From positions 992,001 to 1,056,000 of the forward strand of contig CAXXHQ010000001.1 in NCBI GenBank assembly GCA_963665265.2: a stretch of DNA of 64,000 bases, written 5' to 3'. Source of the stretch: CAXXHQ01 sp963665265. Lineage in GTDB: Bacteria > Planctomycetota > Planctomycetia > Pirellulales > Thermoguttaceae. Within the stretch, counting starts at the first letter, position 1. Each line of letters begins with the position of its first letter. The notes under the pieces are model-generated. The model was not told the DNA's origin and made no database searches. It was given only the letters and a program-made list of their open reading frames with translations. Below, piece after piece: positions 25,253 to 32,656 of the stretch. A program made the translations under genes and the position numbers.

Positions 25253-26419
25253 TTATTTCACGGCGGCGGCCAATTCGGCGGCCTTGTCGGTCTTTTCCCA
25301 ATAAAATTCAGGTTCGGTTCGACCGAAGTGCCCGCCGGCGGCCGTCTTGCGATAGATGGGACGGCGCAGGTCGAGGTACTTAATGATTCCGCCCGGGGTC
25401 AACGGGAAGATGTCGCGGATGGCGCGGCGGAGTTTCTCTTCGTCGCACTTGCCGGTTCCTTCGGTGTCGACGCAAACGCTGACCGGCTCGGTGACGCCGA
25501 TGGCGTAGGCCAATTGCACTTCGCAGCGATCGGCCAAGCCGGCCGCCACGACGTTCTTCGCCACGTGACGGGCCATGTAGGCCGCCGAGCGATCGACCTT
25601 CGTCGGGTCTTTGCCGCTGAAGGCGCCGCCGCCGTGACGGGCCCAGCCGCCGTAGGTGTCGACGATGATCTTGCGGCCGGTCAAGCCGCAGTCGCCGTGC
25701 GGGCCGCCGACTTCGAAACGGCCGGTCGGATTGATAAAATACTTGATCGCGTGATGCACCAATTCGGCGGGCAACAACGGCTTAATGATCTTTTCGGTGA
25801 TGAATTCGCGAATCTCTTCTTGCTTGACGACGGCGTCGTGCTGCGTCGAAACGACGACCGTGTCGATGCCGACCGGACGAATTCCGTCATACTCTAGCGT
25901 GACTTGGCTCTTGCTGTCGGGTCGCAACCAGGAAACTTCCTTGTTGAAGCGAGCGGCGTTTAAGCGATTGAGAATCTTGTGCGAAAGCGAAATCGGCAAC
26001 GGCATCAACTCCGGAGTCTCGTTGCAGGCGTAGCCGAACATCAGGCCTTGGTCGCCGGCCCCGATCTCTTTCCCCTTCGACGAGTCTTCGTTGACGCCCA
26101 TCGCAATGTCGGGGCTTTGGCTATGCAAGGAGACCAACACCGCGCAAGTATCGGCGCAAATGCCCATTTGGTCGTCGGTGTAGCCGACTTCGCGAATGGC
26201 GTTTCGAACGACGTCTTGGTACTCGACGACCGCCTTGGTGGTGATTTCGCCGGCGATCATTGCCATGCCCGTCGTCACTAGCGTTTCGCAAGCCACGCGG
26301 CTATAGGGATCTTGCGCGATCAAAGCGTCGAGAACGCCGTCCGAGATTTGGTCGGCCAACTTATCCGGATGGCCCATGCTGACCGCTTCACTAGTAAAAA
26401 CGAATTTTCCGTCGGGCAC
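25253..26419 (-). CDS. metK: S-adenosylmethionine synthetase
   Basis: Makes S-adenosylmethionine from methionine and ATP. The 388-residue length is normal. Motifs: SMGHPDKLADQISDGVLDA near the N-terminus, the ATP-binding GAGDQGLMFGYACNET, the loop DSKSQVTLEY, the phosphate-binding GGAFSGKDPTKVDRS, and the C-terminal IKYLDLRRPIYRKTAAGGHFG. The start is GTG (26417-26419), fixed by AAAGGAG seven bases upstream. A TTGCGG-18-TATAAT promoter lies about 95 bases upstream and a strong terminator follows, so it is a monocistronic unit. No SAM riboswitch was recognised in the leader. Confidence 0.98.
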   Translation of the reverse strand: MPDGKFVFTSEAVSMGHPDKLADQISDGVLDALIAQDPYSRVACETLVTTGMAMIAGEITTKAVVEYQDVVRNAIREVGYTDDQMGICADTCAVLVSLHSQSPDIAMGVNEDSSKGKEIGAGDQGLMFGYACNETPELMPLPISLSHKILNRLNAARFNKEVSWLRPDSKSQVTLEYDGIRPVGIDTVVVSTQHDAVVKQEEIREFITEKIIKPLLPAELVHHAIKYFINPTGRFEVGGPHGDCGLTGRKIIVDTYGGWARHGGGAFSGKDPTKVDRSAAYMARHVAKNVVAAGLADRCEVQLAYAIGVTEPVSVCVDTEGTGKCDEEKLRRAIRDIFPLTPGGIIKYLDLRRPIYRKTAAGGHFGRTEPEFYWEKTDKAAELAAAVK

Positions 26420-26515
26420 GAGAGTACTCCTTTGCTCGATGCGTGATAGCTTCCCAAAACCGAAACGGCGCTAAGGCCGAATCGGCTAAAATATGCACAG
26501 GTTAACAAGTTAGGG

Positions 26516-26545
26516 ATTATAAACGATTACGGAAGATATCCGCAA
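26516..26545 (-). promoter_or_regulatory. Candidate promoter of metK
   Basis: On the leftward strand: TTGCGG, 18-bp spacer, TATAAT. The leader to the GTG start is about 95 nt. Confidence 0.6.
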
Positions 26546-26677
26546 CCGAGGGTTATGCGTTGGAAGAGACGAATGTTTGTTTATTAGGCGAAAAGCACGG
26601 CAAACCCGCCGGGAGAGGGTAAAAATGGCATTGGAACGCTTAAAAAACGATTGAGACTCGCTACGTTTATTGAAGGA

Positions 26678-26715
26678 CCTCTTGCGGCTGCGCCGCTCCG
26701 GTTCAAGAACCGGAG
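26678..26715 (+). repeat. Double-hairpin repeat, copy 3, in the 3' end of waaA
   Basis: Same palindromes as 13907 and 14953, but ending GAACCGGAGATCCCC. It overlaps the last codons of the leftward gene: Ser-Gly-Ser and the TGA stop are read from the second palindrome. Confidence 0.8.
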
Positions 26716-28025
26716 ATCCCCTTCGCCAAGGCCTTTTCCCTGTCCGTCACAAGCGCGTCGAGCAACCGGAAGGTCTTTTCGGTCGCTCCTTGCTGGGCGA
26801 GGACCAGTTCCCGAGCACGGCGGCCGAGGGTCTCGGCTTGGGCCGGATTCTCCAGGCAATCGCCGACGAAGCGCTCTAGTTCCGCGGCGTCGGCGACGAC
26901 TTTGGCCGCATTATGAGCAAGCATCGAAGCGACGATGTCGCGAAAATTCCAGGTGTTCGGTCCGAACGAGACGGCGGCGCCATAGGCGGCCGGTTCGATC
27001 ATGTTTTGCCCGCCGCGAGCGCCGAAGCTTCCTCCGACGAAGGCGATTTTGGCTAATCCCCACCAAGCGCCCAATTCGCCCACGGCGTCAACCAACAAAA
27101 CTTGCGGCGACGTTTGCAAAGGCGCTTCGTCCTTCAACTCACTGCGGCGACGCCAATCCAAGCTCGAACGAGCGATCAATTCGGCCACTTCGTTAAAGCG
27201 TTCCGGATGACGCGGCACGACGATCAGCCGCAAATGCGGATTCTTTCCCTTAAGCGATTGAAACGCGGCGAGAGCGGCGGCCTCTTCGGGGTCTTGCGTG
27301 CTGCCGACCAGAAAAACCACGTCGTCGGCCGAGTAGCCGGCCAGGGCGGCAAGTCGGCGCGTGGCCGGGTTGTCGCGGTCGGTCTGGGCGCCGTCGAATT
27401 TCATCGAGCCGGTCACAACGACGCTTTCCTTCTTCGCGCCGAGCGCCAGAAACCGTTCGGCGTACGTTTCGTCCTGCACGGCGATGCGGTCGATCGATCG
27501 CATTAGGCCGGCCAGCGCGAAACGAATCTTTCGATAGCCGCGAAAACTTTTTTCGCTCAACCGGCCGTTAATCACCGCGACCTTGGCGCCTGAGTTCTTC
27601 GCCGAGCGGATCAAGTTCGGCCAAAGCTCCAATTCGGCGAGAACGAGCAAGTCGGGACGAATCCGTCGAACAGCTCGGGCCGTCGCCCAGGAGAAATCCA
27701 ACGGGCAGTAGAAAACCGTATGCCCGGCATACTTTTTCCTCGCCAATTCCATGCCGGTTTTCGTCGTGGTCGAGACGACGCATTCCCAATCAGGCCTTTC
27801 GCGCTCGATTCGCTTTAATAGCGGGGCGAGCAGATTCACTTCGCCAACCGACACGGCGTGCAACCAAACGCAACGTCGATCGGACGTTCGTTTCGGCGCG
27901 AGTCCCCAAAACTTGGCTCCGTAGCCTTCGCGATATTTTCCCGTGCGCACGGACTGAACGATCAGCCACGGCGAGGCCGCAAGCAGAACGAAGAAGTAGA
28001 CGACGTTGAGGAGCCAGGCGAGCAA
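26703..28025 (-). CDS. waaA: 3-deoxy-D-manno-octulosonic acid (Kdo) transferase
   Basis: Transfers Kdo from CMP-Kdo to lipid A, at the inner face of the inner membrane. About 440 residues. N-terminal helix WLLNVVYFFVLLAASPWLIV; GT-B fold with CVWLHAVSVGEVNLL, FYCPLDFSWATARAVRRIRPDLLVLAELELWPNLI, INGRLSEKSFRGY, VGSTQDPEEAA, and AFVGGSFGARGGQNMIEPAAYG. The open frame extends to ATG 28085, but those 20 residues translate a G-tract array. TTG at 28025 gives the usual N-terminus. The C-terminal Ser-Gly-Ser and stop come from a dispersed repeat, so the 3' end has been altered by repeat insertion. Its presence implies Kdo-containing lipopolysaccharide, an outer-membrane trait. Confidence 0.93.
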   Translation of the reverse strand: MLAWLLNVVYFFVLLAASPWLIVQSVRTGKYREGYGAKFWGLAPKRTSDRRCVWLHAVSVGEVNLLAPLLKRIERERPDWECVVSTTTKTGMELARKKYAGHTVFYCPLDFSWATARAVRRIRPDLLVLAELELWPNLIRSAKNSGAKVAVINGRLSEKSFRGYRKIRFALAGLMRSIDRIAVQDETYAERFLALGAKKESVVVTGSMKFDGAQTDRDNPATRRLAALAGYSADDVVFLVGSTQDPEEAAALAAFQSLKGKNPHLRLIVVPRHPERFNEVAELIARSSLDWRRRSELKDEAPLQTSPQVLLVDAVGELGAWWGLAKIAFVGGSFGARGGQNMIEPAAYGAAVSFGPNTWNFRDIVASMLAHNAAKVVADAAELERFVGDCLENPAQAETLGRRARELVLAQQGATEKTFRLLDALVTDREKALAKGISGS

Positions 28026-28029
28026 CGTA

Positions 28030-28060
28030 GGGCTTAGGGCGTAGGGTTTGGGGAACAGGG
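28030..28060 (+). repeat. G-tract array before waaA
   Basis: GGGCTTAGGGCGTAGGGTTT, then GGGG and ACAGGG on the + strand: five G-runs, C-rich on the coding strand, starting 4 bases before the proposed TTG start. Confidence 0.75.
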
Positions 28061-28106
28061 CGCAACAACGCGGCCTCGACCGCAAAACGCAATCGAGGCC
28101 GATCGA

Positions 28107-31100
28107 TTACTTCGGCGACTGCTTATTGAGGCAGCAGTTCTTGAATTTCTTCCCGCTGCCGCAGGGGCAAGGATCGTTACGGCCGACGCGGACCTGCTGA
28201 TTGCGAATCGGCTCCGGCTTGTGATCGGTTTCGGTCCCTTCGATGGCGGCTTGCTGTTGCGCGGCGATGGCGCCGGCCGAGGAGGCGTCCTCATGAACTG
28301 CTTGCCCGCGCGACCAGGTCGAGCCGATGAAACCTTCGTCGAGCTGTTCGATCTTGAAAATAAGATCGGTCACTCGCTGGCCAACGGTTCCCCACATCAG
28401 CTCATAGGTCCGCATGCCTTCCCGCTTGAACTCGACCTTCGGATCGACCTGCGCGTAACCGCGAAGCCCGACGCTGCTGCGGAGGTGGTCCATGACGAGA
28501 AGGTGGTTTTTCCAAGCCTCGTCGAGAATCTGCAGGATAAGGGCGCGCTCGGTGCGGCGGATTTCCGGACGGAATTTATCTTCGACCGCGGCGGCCAAAT
28601 GCCGGCCAAGCCGCTCGGCGTCCATCCGCAGCATTTCCTCGGGGGTGAGATCGTATTGGTAGCGCGACGTAAGCCAAGCCGAAAGCTCGGCCAGCGTTCC
28701 CTTCTCTTCGGCCGCGCGAAGAGCTTGATCGTCGGGCATGTCGGAAGTGAAAATCCGATCCTTCCACGCGACGGCCTCGGCGGCGGCGGCCGGAGCCTTT
28801 TTCAAAAACTCGCGGCTGCATTCGATCAATTGATCGCGAATTTCGTCGCGTTGCTTATTCTTTAAATCTTCCAGATCGAGATCGACCTCAAACCGCGACT
28901 TCGCCCATTCGACGATTTTCTCGCGGTCGTAGCGCTTGTTGCCCGCCTGATCGCGAAGCGTGAAATGGAGCAAGCCGGCGACGACGGGATACTCGGCTTC
29001 GCGGTCGGCGTAGGATTTTCGCGATAGATCGCCGACGAGTTTTTTGACCGAGGCGACGTCTTTGCCGCGAATGTCTTCGACCGGAAGATCGAAGCCGAAC
29101 TTATGCTTCACCCATGCCGAGGTAGTGCGGAGGCCGAAGTCCGGATCTAAGAACACTTTGCCGCCCGAAAGGTCGATCCGCCGCAGCAACTCGCGAGCCT
29201 TCTCAATGATCGGCTCGGAAAGATTATCGCGGCCGATTTGACGTAATTCGCGGTCTCGTAGCTCAACTCGCCAACGGACCTTGATCGCTTTCGACAACGC
29301 CTCCCAATTCCACTCCGACGGATCGGCGTCGCTCGGCAAATTCTCTTCGATCAGGTCGAACAACTGGCTTTCGACCATCCGTTCGGCCTCGTCGATCGCG
29401 AAACGCTCCGCCTGCGTAAAATCGACGCCGCGGAAGTCGCGCGCGTCGAGTTCGACGCTCAATTCCTTGCCGGCCCAATCGGCGAACGTCGCGGCCCCGT
29501 AATCGACGGCGAGGAATTGCTCCAGGTTCGCCGCGATTTGGCCGTCGATCATCTCCATCAACAGCGATTTGCAATCGGCGCCGTCGAGAATATTCTGGCG
29601 ATAGCCGTAGGTCCGCTTACGTTGCTCGTCCATCACCTCGTCGTATTCGAGGAGGTTTTTACGAATTTCGAAGTTGCGTTCTTCGACCTTCTTTTGCGCG
29701 CCTTCGATGCGGCGCGAGACCATTTTGCTTTCGATCGCCTCGCCCTCTTGCATGCCGAGTCGGGTGAGAATGTTCTTCACCCATTCGCCGGCGAAGATCC
29801 GCATCAGGTCGTCTTCGAGACTCAAGTAGAATCGGCTGCTGCCGGGGTCGCCTTGACGACCGCAACGACCGCGGAGCTGCAAGTCGATGCGGCGGGCTTC
29901 GTGACGTTCGCTGCCGATGATGTGCAAACCGCCCATCGCCGCCACTTCGCGACCGGCCGCCTTCATCTGCTCGCGCTGCTCGATCTCGTTGACCAAGGCG
30001 TCCCATTCGTCTTGCGGAACTTCGAGACGAGTCGGGTACTTGTCTTTCAATAACGCCCAGGCCATCGCCTCGGGATTGCCGCCCAAGATAATGTCCGTGC
30101 CGCGGCCGGCCATGTTCGTGGCGATCGTCACGGCGCTCTTGCGACCGGCTTGCGCGACGATCTCGGCCTCGCGCTGATGATGCTTCGCGTTCAACACTTC
30201 GTGCTTGATGCCGCGACGATTGAGCAATCCGGAAATCAATTCGCTCTTCTCGATCGAGACGGTTCCGACCAGAATCGGACGCCCCGCGCGATTGATCTTC
30301 TTGATCTTCGACTTCGCGATTTTTTCCGTCTCTTTGAAGCCTTTGTGCTGGAACTCGATTTCGCCGTCGTTTTCGGAGACGATCTTGCCGACGTACTCAT
30401 CCCCTTTTTGCGAGTAAAGCGTGTCGTGCTTGTTCAACCGTTCGATTTCGTCGGCGATGGCGTTGTACTTCTCCTGCTCCCCGCGATAGATGACGTCGGG
30501 ATGATTGATCCGCTGCAACGACCGATTCGTGGGAATGGCGATCACGTCGAGGTGATAGATCTTCCAGAATTCGGAGGCCTCGGTCATGGCCGTACCGGTC
30601 ATGCCGCCGACCTTGTCGTAGAGCTTGAAGAAGTTCTGCAACGTGACCGTGGCCAACGTCTGATTCTCTTCCTTGACGCGGACCCCTTCCTTCGCCTCGA
30701 CCGCTTGGTGCAAACCGTCGCTCCAATTTCGGCCGGGCATCAGTCGCCCCGTGAACTCGTCGACGATCACCACTTCTTCGCCGTTGACGACGTAGTTGAC
30801 GTCGAGCTTGTAGAGATGATGCGCCTTCAAGGCGTTGTCGATTAAGTGCGGCCATTCCATGTTGCCGGCCGTGTAGAAGCTCTCGACGCCCGCCAATTTC
30901 TCGGCGGCGCGAACGCCTTCGTCGGTCAGATTGGCCGTATGATCTTTTTCGTTGACCTCGAAATGCTCGCCTTTCGTTAACTGCCGGGCGATTCGATCGG
31001 CTTTCACGTAACGGCTAACGTCGTCGTGGGCCGGTCCGGAAATAATAAGCGGCGTACGCGCTTCGTCGATCAAAATATTATCGACTTCGTCGACGATCGC

Positions 31101-31805
31101 GTAATGCAGTCGGCCTTGCGATTGCTGATAATGCTTTTCGTAGCGCTTATCGCCCTTCGAGGCCGGACGCATGTTGTCGCGCAAGTAGTCGAAGCCGAAC
31201 TCGTTGTTCGTGCCGTAAGTGATGTCGCACTCATAGGCTTTTTGACGGTCGGACGTCTCCATATTGCTTTGGATCGCGCCGACGGTCAGTCCGAGAGACA
31301 TGTAGAGCGGGCCCATCCATTCCATATCGCGGCGGGCCAAGTAGTCGTTGACCGTGACGACGTGAACGCCCTTCCCCTCAAGCGCGTTCAAGTAGGCGGG
31401 AAGCGTGGCGACCAACGTCTTTCCTTCGCCGGTGACCATTTCGGCGATGTTGCCGCGATGAAGGACGACGCCGCCGATCATCTGCACGTCGTAATGACGC
31501 ATGCCGAGAACGCGACGACCGGCCTCGCGACAGACGGCGAAGGCCTCGACAAGCAAGTCGTCCAACGTTTCGCCGGCGGCAAGCCGCTTGCGAAACTTCG
31601 CTGTTTGCTCGCGGAGCTCCTCGTCGGTCATCGCTTGGTATTTGGGCTCAAGCGCTGCGATGGCCGCAACCGTGGGCTGTAATTTTTTCACGAAACGCGC
31701 GTTGGCCGACCCGAACAGGCTCGTTACCGTTCGTTCGACCGTGCGACCTAAACCGCCGAATATTGCGCCCAGGACATCCCCAAGCTGCGATAAAAATTCT
31801 TCCAT
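28107..31805 (-). CDS. secA: Preprotein translocase ATPase SecA (extended form)
   Basis: Motor of the Sec export pathway. About 1232 residues against roughly 850-900 in E. coli or Bacillus. Walker A is MVTGEGKT (126-130 for GEGKT), the DEAD-type box is IVDEVDNILIDEARTPLIISG, and helicase motifs are TIATNMAGRGTDI and GRCGRQGDPGSS. The C-terminal zinc SEC-C is NDPCPCGSGKKFKNCC. Extra length comes from about 50 residues before GRPILVGTVSIEKSE (LYSQKGDEYVGKIVSENDGE region) and a further insert of roughly 200 residues in the helical scaffold/wing, including DRELRQIGRDNLSE and FGLRTTSAWVKHKFGF. The open frame extends 37 codons upstream through a palindromic repeat. ATG at 31805 (MEEFLSQLGD) is the natural start. 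Confidence 0.97.
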   Translation of the reverse strand: MEEFLSQLGDVLGAIFGGLGRTVERTVTSLFGSANARFVKKLQPTVAAIAALEPKYQAMTDEELREQTAKFRKRLAAGETLDDLLVEAFAVCREAGRRVLGMRHYDVQMIGGVVLHRGNIAEMVTGEGKTLVATLPAYLNALEGKGVHVVTVNDYLARRDMEWMGPLYMSLGLTVGAIQSNMETSDRQKAYECDITYGTNNEFGFDYLRDNMRPASKGDKRYEKHYQQSQGRLHYAIVDEVDNILIDEARTPLIISGPAHDDVSRYVKADRIARQLTKGEHFEVNEKDHTANLTDEGVRAAEKLAGVESFYTAGNMEWPHLIDNALKAHHLYKLDVNYVVNGEEVVIVDEFTGRLMPGRNWSDGLHQAVEAKEGVRVKEENQTLATVTLQNFFKLYDKVGGMTGTAMTEASEFWKIYHLDVIAIPTNRSLQRINHPDVIYRGEQEKYNAIADEIERLNKHDTLYSQKGDEYVGKIVSENDGEIEFQHKGFKETEKIAKSKIKKINRAGRPILVGTVSIEKSELISGLLNRRGIKHEVLNAKHHQREAEIVAQAGRKSAVTIATNMAGRGTDIILGGNPEAMAWALLKDKYPTRLEVPQDEWDALVNEIEQREQMKAAGREVAAMGGLHIIGSERHEARRIDLQLRGRCGRQGDPGSSRFYLSLEDDLMRIFAGEWVKNILTRLGMQEGEAIESKMVSRRIEGAQKKVEERNFEIRKNLLEYDEVMDEQRKRTYGYRQNILDGADCKSLLMEMIDGQIAANLEQFLAVDYGAATFADWAGKELSVELDARDFRGVDFTQAERFAIDEAERMVESQLFDLIEENLPSDADPSEWNWEALSKAIKVRWRVELRDRELRQIGRDNLSEPIIEKARELLRRIDLSGGKVFLDPDFGLRTTSAWVKHKFGFDLPVEDIRGKDVASVKKLVGDLSRKSYADREAEYPVVAGLLHFTLRDQAGNKRYDREKIVEWAKSRFEVDLDLEDLKNKQRDEIRDQLIECSREFLKKAPAAAAEAVAWKDRIFTSDMPDDQALRAAEEKGTLAELSAWLTSRYQYDLTPEEMLRMDAERLGRHLAAAVEDKFRPEIRRTERALILQILDEAWKNHLLVMDHLRSSVGLRGYAQVDPKVEFKREGMRTYELMWGTVGQRVTDLIFKIEQLDEGFIGSTWSRGQAVHEDASSAGAIAAQQQAAIEGTETDHKPEPIRNQQVRVGRNDPCPCGSGKKFKNCCLNKQSPK

Positions 31806-31836
31806 GTTCTCTTTTCTTTCAAACGTTCGCTGTAGG

Positions 31837-31853
31837 GTGGGACAGCGTCCCAC
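31837..31853 (+). repeat. Hairpin repeat GTGGGAC / GTCCCAC in the secA leader
   Basis: 7-bp arms with an AGC loop, preceded by GTAGG. It lies in the predicted secA 5' leader, about 30 bases before the start codon. Confidence 0.55.
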
Positions 31854-31953
31854 GCTGCGTTCCAGCGTTTGTAAGGCGGGCCGAGCGAAGCGAGCCCACC
31901 AAAGCCGCACACGCAATGACGTATTTTAGCTATATAGCCCAGATTGCGACTAT

Positions 31954-31982
31954 ATTATCTCTACAACGCGTCATTCGCGCAA
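31954..31982 (-). promoter_or_regulatory. Candidate promoter of secA
   Basis: On the leftward strand: TTGCGC, 17-bp spacer, GATAAT. It gives a leader of about 140 nt that carries the hairpin repeat. Confidence 0.45.
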
Positions 31983-32656
31983 TCTCGCAATGTACTTGCT
32001 ATTGCCGCTAGGGGTCAAGAAAGGATTGTAATTTTATCCGTTTTTTAGCGAAGATGGGAGATATAGATAAGATTTCCGCATATTCCGGAGATATTTCTTG
32101 GCAAATCCGATCGCCTCAACATCGACCTCCCCCTCATCAGCCAATCCGCCCCTTTCCGCTCTTAGATATTTTCCTTGAATTCGGGCCGCGCGATTCGTCA
32201 TTATTGCCTTGACGGCGACGCCGTTGGAAAGATTGGCGACCTTTCCTCCGTTCTTTGACAATTTACTAGCTATTCACGACCGGCGATTTGCATCGAGCGA
32301 ACTCGCTAGGTTTGACGGGTCAACGTCCGCGCTCGCGACGCAATCTACGTCTGCCCGTCATCCCTAGCAGTTCGCCCGATTCGCGAGCTTGCTCCCAGCC
32401 GTAGGGCACTCTGCGGCGAGCGCCGCCTGCCTGCTTCGGTAACCGCTGATTGTCCCTCTTGCCCAACGGGGCTTTGCAACTTACCCCTGGTTTGCGGCGC
32501 AGCCGCTACTCGGGGAAAAATGCTCCCCGCAAAATACTACGTTGAAAGCGTTGCTCAACCAGGCGATCAACAAACATACGGCAATGCGAAATTTTAATTT
32601 TTCGGCCGAAAAAGGCGTCCATATTCTCCGGGCGCCTTTCGCTACGTTCGCCCCGG

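Larger units (their letters stand above)
31806..32656. other. Long intergenic region between the M56 gene and secA
   Basis: 850 bases. The right third holds the secA leader and promoter. A leftward 75-codon frame at 32034-32261 (TTG start, Lys/Arg/Gly-rich, no recognised motif) is not convincing. About 32280-32530 contains several GC-rich inverted stretches (CTCGGGGAAAAATGCTCCCCG region) that look like repeats, not coding sequence. Confidence 0.5.

Noticed and set aside
26420..26545. SAM riboswitch in the metK leader
   Set aside because: The leader is under 100 nt and I found no SAM-I or SAM-II core pairing pattern before a terminator.
29517..30845. Two long rightward frames opposite secA
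   Set aside because: Antisense to intact SecA helicase motifs; no own motif or start signal.
32034..32261. Leftward 75-codon frame upstream of the M56 gene
   Set aside because: TTG start, no convincing ribosome binding site, no motif; mentioned only in the intergenic entry.
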